A stretch of DNA of 64,000 nucleotides from CAWIDU01 sp963835055 (lineage in GTDB: Bacteria > Patescibacteriota > Saccharimonadia > Saccharimonadales > UBA4665). The first letter of the stretch is position 1, and every line of letters begins with the position of its first letter. Positions 57,162 through 64,000 of this stretch are shown piece after piece. The DNA is taken from contig CAWIDU010000001.1 of NCBI GenBank assembly GCA_963835055.1, forward strand, positions 62,001-126,000, read 5' to 3'. The translations under genes and the position numbers were made by a program. The notes beneath the pieces were generated by a model that saw only the letters and a list, made by a program, of their open reading frames with translations, did no database searches and was not told where the DNA came from.

Positions 57162-57886
57162 TATATGTCCTCAGGCACGTCGATGTCGAAGTTGACGTGC
57201 GTGCCGCTGACGTCGTCGAGATCGTCGAGAGCTTCCATGAGACGCATGATTTTGCCGGCCGTTGCCGGATCGGTGACATCAATCGTGGTGTTCGGTTCGT
57301 ATGTCAGCTCGGCGTCGGTGACGGCTAAATTGGCATCTGTTAAAGCCTGGCGGACCTTGGCTAAATCCTTGGGGTCGGTATAAATCAGTGATTCGCCATC
57401 TTCTTCTTGGACGTCTTCGGCGCCGGCTTCCAGAGCTTGCATCAGCACGTCATCACCGGTGGCTTGAACGCGAATCAGGCCTTTTCTATCGAATTGGAAA
57501 GCCACAGCACCCTTCTCGGCCAGGTTGCCGCCGTGCTTGCTGAAAGCCGTGCGGACTTCTGGTAAGGTGCGATTGAGGTTATCGCTGGCGCACTCCACCA
57601 GGATAGCCACGCCGCCGGGACCATAGCCTTCGTATAATACTTCTTGTAACTGAGCAGCGTTCTTGTCCTTGACGCGGTCGAGTGAGCGTTGAATATTGGC
57701 GGCCGGCATGTTGGCGGCCTTGGCCCGATCAATCGCTAGGCGCAGCGAAAAATTGGCATCCGGATCGGTGCCGTTACGGGCGGCAATAGCGATGGCGTTG
57801 CCCAGCTTGGTGAAGACTGCACCACGGGCAGCGTCTTTGGCGCCCTTCTGCCGCTTGATAGTAGACCACTTAGAATGTCCGCTCAT
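57161..57886 (-). CDS. yebC: YebC/PmpR-family transcription or translation factor
   Basis: A 241-residue protein. Seen: MSGHSKWSTIKRQKGAKDAARG, the family start, then NFSLRLAIDRAKAANMPAAN, LYEGYGPGGVAILVECASDN and the closing KIMRLMEALDDLDDVSGTHVN. Members act as DNA-binding regulators or help ribosomes at proline stretches. Its position next to ruvC and ruvA is the common bacterial order. Its 5' end lies within the 3' end of comEC (17-base overlap). Confidence 0.95.
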   Translation of the reverse strand: MSGHSKWSTIKRQKGAKDAARGAVFTKLGNAIAIAARNGTDPDANFSLRLAIDRAKAANMPAANIQRSLDRVKDKNAAQLQEVLYEGYGPGGVAILVECASDNLNRTLPEVRTAFSKHGGNLAEKGAVAFQFDRKGLIRVQATGDDVLMQALEAGAEDVQEEDGESLIYTDPKDLAKVRQALTDANLAVTDAELTYEPNTTIDVTDPATAGKIMRLMEALDDLDDVSGTHVNFDIDVPEDI

Positions 57887-59330
57887 TTCTATCTGTTATT
57901 GTACCATTTTTGTGCTTCAGTTTGAAGCCCCGGGCGATAGCTGTGGTGATAACGCAGGCGTACAGCAGCAACATTTGCTTGGCCGACAGGCTCAAGTTTT
58001 GCAGAAAAATGTGTGGCACCTTGGCTAGCAGATGCGCCGTGTCCAGCATGTAGGTCAGCACCAGACGCGCCGGCCAGGCCAACCAGCCGGCAATCGAGCC
58101 GGCCAACATACCAGCTAGACCGGCTATCAGACTCAGCAGCATGGCCAGCGATACGAGCGTCGTGATCAGTAGGTTAGCTGGCAGACCGATCAGCGACATT
58201 TGACCGAAAGTGAACAGGATGAAAGGCAGCGTCATCAGCTCGGCGCAAATACTTTCCAGGGCGACGTTGACTAGCAGGCTGTCTGGCCAGCGTCGCGGCC
58301 AACGGGCGCGCAGCAACGGCGCAATTTGTAACACGCCATAGAACGCCAGGAAACTGAGGTACCAGCTGCTGTCGCTCCAGAGGTAGAACGGGTTAGCCCA
58401 AGCCGTGATGGCCGCCGCCAGCAGGATTAAATTGAGCGGCCGGAAGCGCCGGCCATAATAGCCCGCGGAAATACTTAACAGGCTAACCATAGCTGCCCGG
58501 ATAATCGACGCGCTGGCCCCGGCGAATAGCAAGAAAACACCGATCAGCGCCAGTGACAGAAAAGTCGTCAGGCGTTTGGAGCGGCCAGCCAGCAGGCGTT
58601 GGCTGGCTTGCAGCATGATGGTCAGGTTGTAGCCGGAAACGGCGATTATGTGCGTCAGGCCGACCATTAACAGGTCTTGCTTGACGTTAGCCGGCAGCGT
58701 CGCCCGCTGGCCGATCAGCAGGCCCATGGCGAAAGGCGCCAACGGTTCCGGCAAGGCGCTCTGCATGCCGGCGGTGAATTTACGCCGCAGGTCAGCTACC
58801 AGCGTCGGCTGCCGCTCCAGAACCTGCAATTGGGCGAAGCTCATTCGCGCTTGGTAAGAGCCCCGCGACGGGTACAATTGGCCGGTGGCCTCCAGAATGT
58901 CGCCCTGAAAGACGGCTGTCGGGCCAAAACCGCTGAGCTCAATTTTGCCGGCTAGAGTTTGTCCGTTGGTTAGTTGGATATCACCGGCGTCGAAGCTGAT
59001 TTGCGAATTCGTGCCGTAGACGCCGTCGTCAATCGCCCGGGCGGTGATAGTGATTTTCTGGCCATAGAACGGCTGATAGTCATTCAGTTTGCCAACAAAC
59101 AGATCACCGCGCGCCAGGCCAAGGCTCAATCCGAAAAGCACCGCCCATATCACCGCCAAGCTAGTTCGCCGACGGATAGTTATGGCACAGCCAGTCGCCG
59201 ACAACCACAGCCAAAAGCTTTCGCCGCGTACACCGGCTCGAGCCAAGCCAATACCCGCCAGGCAGGCCACGCAACTGATGGCGATAATTGTCGTTCGCCG
59301 GAAGCGAAACTGTCGCCACTTGCCTGTCAT
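57870..59330 (-). CDS. comEC: ComEC/Rec2 competence channel without a nuclease domain
   Basis: A 486-residue membrane protein. Seen: two to three N-terminal helices, an OB-like DUF4131 domain (about 85-180), and the competence domain with LIGQRATLPANVKQDLLMVGLTHIIAVSG broken over its signature, SASIIRAAMVSLLS, and LSFLAFYGVLQIAP. The C-terminal metallo-beta-lactamase nuclease domain of long ComEC proteins is missing, as in several reduced genomes. It would pass single-stranded DNA through the membrane. With the type IV pilus genes it gives a complete-looking uptake route. Confidence 0.92.
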   Translation of the reverse strand: MTGKWRQFRFRRTTIIAISCVACLAGIGLARAGVRGESFWLWLSATGCAITIRRRTSLAVIWAVLFGLSLGLARGDLFVGKLNDYQPFYGQKITITARAIDDGVYGTNSQISFDAGDIQLTNGQTLAGKIELSGFGPTAVFQGDILEATGQLYPSRGSYQARMSFAQLQVLERQPTLVADLRRKFTAGMQSALPEPLAPFAMGLLIGQRATLPANVKQDLLMVGLTHIIAVSGYNLTIMLQASQRLLAGRSKRLTTFLSLALIGVFLLFAGASASIIRAAMVSLLSISAGYYGRRFRPLNLILLAAAITAWANPFYLWSDSSWYLSFLAFYGVLQIAPLLRARWPRRWPDSLLVNVALESICAELMTLPFILFTFGQMSLIGLPANLLITTLVSLAMLLSLIAGLAGMLAGSIAGWLAWPARLVLTYMLDTAHLLAKVPHIFLQNLSLSAKQMLLLYACVITTAIARGFKLKHKNGTITDRNERTF

Positions 59331-59402
59331 CAGCCAGCATTCTGATACAAGCCAACCACAGCGGCAAGAAAAGTTAAGATTTATTTAATAAATTCTAAAG
59401 AT

Positions 59403-60230
59403 TTACTCTGGGGTACGGGCAGCAATTAACAGACTGCCGGCCACGGCGACGCCGGCGCCGATGGCGGCCATCACCCAATAACCGTGACGCGGCCGATCTG
59501 CCAAGAAGATAATGCCGAAGGTGATCGGCGCGACAGTTTCGAAGGTCATCATCACGGCGTTGACGACGCTGGCGTGGTGACGCTGTAGAGCGATAGCCAG
59601 AGTCAAAGTACCGATTATGCTGTCGGCGACCAACGAGATAAATACCGGGCTAATGACCAGATGCAATAGCGGTTGGTTGAAATCTAATATCCGGCCGACG
59701 ATGGCCGTGGCGCCGAAGGCCAAGCCGGCCACTGCCGCTAGAACAGTCGTCGCCGTGCCGTTCTCAAGTTTGACATAGGTAGCACCGATGAGCGCCAGGG
59801 CGGCTGGTAGCAAGACGATAACAAGTTTGGCTACGCCACCCAACGGTGCCGATGTTTCCGGCTTGGCGCTGATAGCCAGCAACGATAGGCCGGCCACGAT
59901 GAAAGCCATGGCCAAGAAGACTTCTCGACCGAGACGCTTATGTAAGAAGAAAGCCTCGATCAAGGCCGTCACTACTACGCTGAAAGCAATAATTGGTTGG
60001 ACGACCAAGAGCGGCAAATTATGCACTGCGATTAAGGTCAGAATCCAAGCCGCACCATCCAAAACTACCGAGAACAGATAACGCCGGCGGTGCAAGAGCC
60101 GCACCAGCAAGCCGACATGCAACGACAAGGCTTTGGCCTCCTCGTCGGCGCTGTCTTTCTGCAACACCACCGTGCTGCCGTAACAAATCGCGCAACCAAA
60201 AGCACAGAGTAGCGCTAACGCTAAAGTCAT
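59403..60230 (-). CDS. DMT-superfamily membrane transporter
   Basis: A 275-residue protein with about nine to ten membrane helices. Seen: LLCAFGCAICYGSTVVLQKDSADEE split over helix 1, VVQPIIAFSVVVTALIEAFF and the last FLADRPRHGYWVMAAIGAG. It resembles the magnesium-transporter NIPA/DMT side of the superfamily by length and first helix, but the substrate is open. TAATAT lies close to the ATG, so a leaderless message is likely. Downstream of it lies comEC on the same strand. Confidence 0.8.
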   Translation of the reverse strand: MTLALALLCAFGCAICYGSTVVLQKDSADEEAKALSLHVGLLVRLLHRRRYLFSVVLDGAAWILTLIAVHNLPLLVVQPIIAFSVVVTALIEAFFLHKRLGREVFLAMAFIVAGLSLLAISAKPETSAPLGGVAKLVIVLLPAALALIGATYVKLENGTATTVLAAVAGLAFGATAIVGRILDFNQPLLHLVISPVFISLVADSIIGTLTLAIALQRHHASVVNAVMMTFETVAPITFGIIFLADRPRHGYWVMAAIGAGVAVAGSLLIAARTPE

Positions 60231-60300
60231 GCCGCTATATTATCACGCCCACAGTTTAAAGGTTTATCGATAAGAATGGAAAGAGGAGGTAGTTAAATGG

Positions 60301-60357
60301 TGGGGTGTGGGGCGCTGGGGGGTGTGAGAAGTGTGGGAAGTTGAAGGGCTGGGGGGG
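60301..60357 (+). other. G-rich tract with quadruplex potential
   Basis: Runs of G of 4, 4, 6, 3, 3 and 7 are separated by short loops on the plus strand. A short frame with AGGAGGT before its ATG (60297-60344, 15 codons) overlaps it. The tract directly adjoins a long hairpin. Confidence 0.55.
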
Positions 60358-60410
60358 TGTGGCGATCCGCGAGGGATCTTGAGATCTCCTGACCTCGGAA
60401 TCGCCACACC
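60356..60410. other. Long hairpin downstream of the unknown gene 60448-60864
   Basis: GGTGTGGCGAT (60356-60366) pairs with ATCGCCACACC (60400-60410), 11 bp without a mismatch; an inner CCG..AGG/CCTCGG and GATCT/AGATC continue the stem. It lies 37 bases after the stop codon of the minus-strand gene. On the plus strand it is followed by CTCCTTTTTAAC. It could end transcription, protect an mRNA 3' end or be a structured RNA. Confidence 0.65.
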
Positions 60411-60447
60411 GCAGCTCCTTTTTAACTTCTACTTCTTCGAGTGCGTC

Positions 60448-60864
60448 CTAGCACACGATACACAGGCGGACCTGCGGTTGGTTGCCACCTTTTTGAGGCG
60501 GCGTGTCGGTTTCGATGAGCTGCAACTTGCCTTGCCGGCCGGTTCGATCGAGCAGCCATCGCTGCATCAGGTCGAAAGGGCCGTTGGGCCGGTCTTGCTC
60601 TGCTTTCGCCCAGAACGCTCTTAAGAGTTTGAACTCCCTCATGCGCATCTGATCCGGCGTCAGCTCGATGATCGCGTCCTTGCGACCCTGCCTGGTGAAG
60701 AGGCGCTGTAGCCACTCGAGCATCTTTCGGATCTCGGCCCTGCCGCATTTCAGATCCTGGGCGATGCTGGCGACTACCGCGTACTTCCTGGGGGTGAGGG
60801 TCAGCGAAGTTGTCTGCTCAGCCGGTATTCCGGGCTGCTGGACAGTCGACGCGACTACTACCAT
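60448..60864 (-). CDS. Unknown 138-residue protein with strong expression signals
   Basis: Start at ATG 60862-60864, with AGGAGGTAG ending 3 bases before it and a near-perfect promoter upstream. N-terminal Val/Thr/Pro-rich segment, then a helical basic region (LTPRKYAVVASIAQDLKCGR, MLEWLQRLFTRQGRKDAIIE), MRMREFKLLRAFWAKAEQDR and a C-terminal beta part ending QVRLCIVC. No membrane segment is seen. No known family; a helical DNA- or RNA-binding protein is possible but not shown. The surroundings (G-rich tract, long hairpin, inverted AGGAGGTAGTT at both ends) set it apart from the genes around it. Confidence 0.6.
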   Translation of the reverse strand: MVVVASTVQQPGIPAEQTTSLTLTPRKYAVVASIAQDLKCGRAEIRKMLEWLQRLFTRQGRKDAIIELTPDQMRMREFKLLRAFWAKAEQDRPNGPFDLMQRWLLDRTGRQGKLQLIETDTPPQKGGNQPQVRLCIVC

Positions 60865-60909
60865 GGAACTACCTCCTGGTACTGGTCCCCACAATTGGGT
60901 GACAAACAG

Positions 60910-60937
60910 ATTATACCGTAAATAACACCTTTGTCAA
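60910..60937 (-). promoter_or_regulatory. Consensus promoter of gene 60448-60864
   Basis: On the minus strand TTGACA (60932-60937) and TATAAT (60910-60915) with 16 bp between. Both boxes are perfect, the strongest promoter seen in the window. The leader would be about 40 bases with a full Shine-Dalgarno sequence. Confidence 0.8.
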
Positions 60938-61215
60938 TCGCCCCTTGTTTTGTCTTTTTTGGTATCTCGCTTTTCTTTTTCAACTATCAAGAAGGCGCCT
61001 AGGAAGGCGCCTAGAGATAACGGAATTACATATAGTTTATTATTAACAAAACTGACTATGCCCAGTGCGCCAAGTAAATAAGTCAGTGCGCTGTATAGAC
61101 CAGCTTTCATCGGCTGGTGCTTGGTAACTGAGAATGTATACAATGCGAATACGGCATCCAAAATTAATGCGATAAAGAATAGTAGTATGCCGTAGCTGAA
61201 GTTGAAGTGTTCCAT
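60934..61215 (-). CDS. Small membrane protein (93 residues)
   Basis: Started at ATG 61213-61215 (MEHFNFSYGILLFF); the longer frame runs into the tRNA and is rejected. Three membrane helices (ILLFFIALILDAVFALYTFS; ALTYLLGALGIVSFV; LYVIPLSLGAFLGAFLIV) and a very basic C-terminal tail (EKEKRDTKKDKTRGD). No family is recognised. Its start lies 12 bases after tRNA-Lys(TTT), so it probably shares that transcript. Its stop overlaps the -35 box of the next gene. Confidence 0.65.
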   Translation of the reverse strand: MEHFNFSYGILLFFIALILDAVFALYTFSVTKHQPMKAGLYSALTYLLGALGIVSFVNNKLYVIPLSLGAFLGAFLIVEKEKRDTKKDKTRGD

Positions 61216-61226
61216 TGGCTTATGTC

Positions 61227-61303
61227 TGGAGGGCCCAGTGGGACTCGAACCCACGACACCCTGCTTAAAAGGCAGGTGCTCTAACCGGCTGAGCTATGGG
61301 CCC
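61227..61303 (-). tRNA. tRNA-Lys(TTT)
   Basis: Acceptor GGGCCCA/TGGGCCC, D stem GCTC/GAGC, anticodon stem CCTGC/GCAGG with loop CTTTTAA giving TTT, T stem GTGGG/CCCAC, T as discriminator, CCA encoded (61227-61229 on the plus strand as TGG). Close in sequence to tRNA-Lys(CTT) at 6540, but no repeats of its 3' end are found nearby. Confidence 0.97.
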
Positions 61304-61376
61304 CCATCGGAAACTGGCGAATTAACTCCTTACATTATCGGTACTTTGGGCGAAAAGTCAATCTGTTGGACTGGGT

Positions 61377-61883
61377 TCAGGCCTTGTGTTTCTTACTGTG
61401 TTTGCCGGAAGTAGGCCGGTTCAGCCATAGGAAAAGCAAGCAAATCAGGGCACTGGCGCCGACGATCAAGTCTTGTGCCTGCTGAACTTGCGACCACAGC
61501 GACGAGCCAATAATGTTGGCGCTTAGGTTGCCCGGTAACAGCGGTACCACCAACAGGCCGCCCAGTAAACCGACACCGGCTGAGGGCAGAATATTTAGCG
61601 CCCGGCGGGCGTGACCATGGACGGTGCGCACCATGAATATGGCCGTCAGCACCACCGGCAAGAGCAAGAGGACAAGTTTGATGAAGTTATCGCCGGTATC
61701 TACACCTTTCGGCACGTGTGCCGCGAATAAGGCTGTGAAAGAATTGGCGTCCGGCGCCACGAACTGCACCAACACGTTGCCGAGACACAGACTCAGGAAA
61801 ACCAGCGCCGCGTTGATGCGTAGCAGGAACAGCACGATGATCGGCACCAGTACAATCGCAGCCAGAATTACTTCGGACGACAT
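61377..61883 (-). CDS. Multi-pass membrane protein of unknown function
   Basis: 168 residues with four to five membrane helices (SEVILAAIVLVPIIVLFLL; AALVFLSLCLGNVLVQFV; LVLLLLPVVLTAIFMV; AGVGLLGGLLVVPLLPGNL; LIVGASALICLLFLWL) and a basic His/Lys tail (PTSGKHSKKHKA). No transport or enzyme signature is seen. It lies between tRNA-Lys(TTT) and the rimK-like gene on the same strand, 32 bases from the latter. Confidence 0.7.
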   Translation of the reverse strand: MSSEVILAAIVLVPIIVLFLLRINAALVFLSLCLGNVLVQFVAPDANSFTALFAAHVPKGVDTGDNFIKLVLLLLPVVLTAIFMVRTVHGHARRALNILPSAGVGLLGGLLVVPLLPGNLSANIIGSSLWSQVQQAQDLIVGASALICLLFLWLNRPTSGKHSKKHKA

Positions 61884-61915
61884 ATGCTCATAATAGCACG
61901 AGCGGAATGAGGAGT

Positions 61916-62818
61916 TTAGGCGCCGACTTTATCCTTGCGGCGGCCGGATTTGGCCACCAGCTCGGCGTAATCGATGATTTTGTCGGCGACGTTATGGCTG
62001 GTTACCTTCTCGATAAGGAAACCGGGGCTGGAATTAACTTCTAATACGAGCGGGCCGCGCTCACTGCGCATCATGTCAACGCCGGCGATGGACAGGCCCA
62101 TGGCGCGGGCGGCCTTTTGAGCCGTTTTGCGCTCTTCGTCGGTCAGTTTGACCGGGATGCCCTCGCCTCCCTGATGGGTATTGGAGCGGAAGTCATCGTC
62201 CAGGCTTTGGCGCAGCATACTAGCTACCACTTTGCCATTGACGACGAAGGCTCGGATGTCGACGCCGGCGCTCTCAGCCACGAACTCTTGGACCAAGAAG
62301 CTCACTTCCTCGACGAAGAAAGCTTGCATCACGGCCAGGGCCGATTTGCGGGTTTCGGCCAGCACCACGCCATTACCGTGCGTGCCGCGGGCCACCTTGA
62401 TAATTACTGGCGCGCCGCCGACCTGCTCCAGAACGTCCTCGAAGTCGGCCGTCTCGCGGACGAAGACAGTCTTGGGAATACCGACACCGGCTTTAGCCAA
62501 TAGCTGCAAACTGCGCAGCTTGTCACGCGAGCGGACGATGGCGATCGAACTGGTGGTGGTCGGCACGTTCTGCATCTCGAACTGCCGGACAATCGCCGAG
62601 CCATAACGCGTCAGCATCGGGGCAATGCGCGGAATAATAACATCGACATCGTGGATTTCTTCACCACGGTAATTAACGACCGGATTATCCCGTTCCAGTG
62701 TTACATAACAGGTGGCATAGTTAACAATCCGGACGCTGTGGCCGCGCTTCTCGGCTTCTTCTTTGAGCCGCTTGGTCGAATAATTGCCTGGGCCTTTGGA
62801 TAAAATAACTACTTTCAT
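61916..62818 (-). CDS. rimK: RimK-family ATP-grasp ligase
   Basis: A 300-residue protein. Seen: MKVVILSKGPGNYSTKRLKE, VDVIIPRIAPMLTRYGSAIVRQFE, DKLRSLQLLAKAGVGIPKT, the ATP-binding VIIKVARGTHGNGVVLAE, VQEFVAESAGVDIRAFVVNG, and the metal-site VDMMRSERGPLVLEVNSSPG. RimK adds glutamate to ribosomal protein S6; relatives make other peptide-like bonds (coenzyme F420, lysine carrier proteins). It follows a second ATP-grasp gene by 9 bases. RimK and a RimB-like protease domain beside each other is a known pattern. Confidence 0.92.
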   Translation of the reverse strand: MKVVILSKGPGNYSTKRLKEEAEKRGHSVRIVNYATCYVTLERDNPVVNYRGEEIHDVDVIIPRIAPMLTRYGSAIVRQFEMQNVPTTTSSIAIVRSRDKLRSLQLLAKAGVGIPKTVFVRETADFEDVLEQVGGAPVIIKVARGTHGNGVVLAETRKSALAVMQAFFVEEVSFLVQEFVAESAGVDIRAFVVNGKVVASMLRQSLDDDFRSNTHQGGEGIPVKLTDEERKTAQKAARAMGLSIAGVDMMRSERGPLVLEVNSSPGFLIEKVTSHNVADKIIDYAELVAKSGRRKDKVGA

Positions 62819-62827
62819 GTCTTAGTC

Positions 62828-64000
62828 CTATCTCGCTAATTTACGCTCTAAGTAGGCGGCGAAGGCGGCTTGTTTCTCGGGAGCAAACTTGCCCGTCGCC
62901 AGTTGCGGTCCATCATTAACTTCCAGACAGTACCACAGTTTCGTATTTTTGTCCTGAACAATATCCACGCCGGCCACTTGGCGCTCGAATAATTGGGCAG
63001 CCGACAGACACATTTTCTGAACTTTGGGTGGCAGGCTTTCAATCGGCACCAGGCTAGCCTTGCCGTCACGTTTGATAACCAGCGCGATCTTATTGCCGAA
63101 AACCAGCACTCGATAATCATGATCGTTGGGCACGAAAGCCTGCGCCATACAGATAACTTCGTCGGCAGCAGCTGTCCGGCAAGCCTTCTGGAAGGAGCGC
63201 TCGTTGCTAATCACATAGCTGTGACGGCCACGCCGGCCATTAATATCTTTCAGAATAAACGGTAAGCCCAGCTCGCGCTTGATGAAGTTGAAGCTTTTCT
63301 CGAGATACGGCGGCAGTATGAAGACCACGGGCGGCACCGGAATACGGTTGTCGGCCATGACCAAGCTCTGGTACAGCTTGTGAGGTTTCGGTAAATGGCG
63401 AACTGCCTGGTCGACGAATGGCACCTGCCGCTTATCCAGATAGACCGCCACGACGGCCGCGATGGCCCGAGTTTTCGTCTTGAAATGCACCATGTCGAAG
63501 CTGGTCAGGTCGCGCTGCCCTTTTCTAATAACAATCTGGCTATCACGCCCGACGCTGAAGATCAGATCCTCGTAGGTCTGGCAGCTGACATGCAGATTCG
63601 GACTCTGCTGAGCCAAGCCTTTGGCGAACTTCTCGGTAACACCATGCCGTTTGTTACCGAGGACCAGGACCTCGAATGGTCGGCGGGCTGGTTTACGCGA
63701 GGCGTCGACCAGGAATTTGCCCTGAATCGTGCGGCGGCCAATCAGGATCGGATACTTATTATTCTTACGGTTGGCCAGAGTGAAGCGGGCCTTGATATTA
63801 CGGCCGCCCAGAGTCAACTTGAGGTCGATCTTGTAGCGCAGCTCCGACTTTCCGAAAGAGTTCTTGACCGAGATAACCTCATAATTGCGGGTGGTAATGA
63901 CTTTGCCGGTATAGAAAGGCGAACTCTTGTCAAAAAGTGTAAAAGATAGGGTGTTATCCTGCTCGACGATGCGGCTGACCCAGACGGCGGAACTGTCGGC
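62828..64000 (-). CDS. Fusion of a retropepsin-like RimB domain and a RimK-like ATP-grasp domain (5' end missing)
   Basis: The frame is open to the window edge (391 codons seen), so the start lies outside; a TTG at 63817 is not the real start. The N-terminal part (SAVWVSRIVEQDNTLSFTLF, then YPILIGRRTIQGKFLVDAS) matches the ATP-dependent zinc protease/DUF785 (RimB) pattern; the usual DTG active site would be just before the edge. The C-terminal part (from about 63650 down) is an ATP-grasp domain (LPFILKDINGRRGRHSYV, VAGVDIVQDKN, CLEVNDGPQLATG). A peptide ligase and its trimming protease thus share one chain. Confidence 0.8.
   Translation of the reverse strand, partial: ADSSAVWVSRIVEQDNTLSFTLFDKSSPFYTGKVITTRNYEVISVKNSFGKSELRYKIDLKLTLGGRNIKARFTLANRKNNKYPILIGRRTIQGKFLVDASRKPARRPFEVLVLGNKRHGVTEKFAKGLAQQSPNLHVSCQTYEDLIFSVGRDSQIVIRKGQRDLTSFDMVHFKTKTRAIAAVVAVYLDKRQVPFVDQAVRHLPKPHKLYQSLVMADNRIPVPPVVFILPPYLEKSFNFIKRELGLPFILKDINGRRGRHSYVISNERSFQKACRTAAADEVICMAQAFVPNDHDYRVLVFGNKIALVIKRDGKASLVPIESLPPKVQKMCLSAAQLFERQVAGVDIVQDKNTKLWYCLEVNDGPQLATGKFAPEKQAAFAAYLERKLAR

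Noticed and set aside
61202..61414. Plus-strand frame with GPVGLEPTTPCLKGRCSNRL
   Set aside because: Antisense of tRNA-Lys(TTT); the same type of tRNA artefact.
63815..63817. TTG at 63817 as the start of the last ATP-grasp gene
   Set aside because: The same frame stays open to the window edge and carries RimB-like sequence, so the gene begins outside the window.

Overview
Organism. The window looks like a chromosome piece of a Patescibacteria/CPR bacterium, most likely a free-living or environmental Saccharibacteria (TM7) relative. This is an inference from gene content. It combines compact repair and peptidoglycan genes (murA, murB, murD, murI, ruvA, ruvB, ruvC, recA, recX), a type IV pilus operon, a ComEC without its nuclease domain, short TsaB/TsaE, many wall-active secreted proteins, and many genes whose start codon lies only 4-12 bases after a -10 box (leaderless mRNAs). 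UGA is used as a stop, which argues against Gracilibacteria/Absconditabacteria. No phage, IS element, CRISPR array or integrase was found. No gene-free stretch exceeds about 300 bases.

Layout. 1-6.5 kb: a lysyltransferase-like protein, an exporter, pyruvoyl-dependent arginine decarboxylase, a single-domain response regulator, murD, murI, a phosphoribosyltransferase-like protein and folD. 6.5-14.6 kb: an accessory island that starts exactly at tRNA-Lys(CTT) and runs to tRNA-Arg(TCG). 14.6-19.4 kb: core wall and one-carbon genes, including murA fused to an XRE DNA-binding domain. 19.4-29.6 kb: a surface-carbohydrate region (processive glycosyltransferase, sortase plus a tiny LPNTG protein, two secreted deacetylases, a membrane-anchored cohesin protein, a GH10 xylanase). 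29.6-36.6 kb: tRNAs, a metal P-type ATPase, ymdB, a frame-broken rny, tsaB and tsaE. 36.5-43.7 kb: lamin-tail protein, recX/2H/recA, a giant discoidin/GH16-like protein. 43.8-51 kb: the pil operon. 51-64 kb: ruv genes, yebC, comEC, transporters, an unusual unknown gene, tRNA-Lys(TTT) and two RimK-type ligases, the last cut by the window edge.

Most interesting. (1) The ten bases TGGCCCTCCA that end tRNA-Lys(CTT) recur exactly at 7894, 8574 and 10265, and in degenerate form at 12651. All three exact recurrences have ATTTCAGT exactly 17 bp upstream. Copies at 7894 and 10265 carry ACTTAG at the same downstream distance and then a terminator. They divide the island into four small units (about 0.7-2.4 kb) that hold unrelated accessory genes and no integrase: an integron-like but tRNA-anchored cassette array. 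A possible one-gene unit (NUDIX) sits behind tRNA-Arg(TCT). (2) Next to each other lie a membrane-anchored cohesin protein and a deacetylase ending in a dockerin, beside a GH10 xylanase. This is a candidate minimal surface cellulosome. The pilus operon and ComEC suggest a DNA-uptake route that could feed the array.

Two genes are broken by single-base frameshifts (arsR at a G run near 7235, rny near 34435). These may be real or assembly errors.
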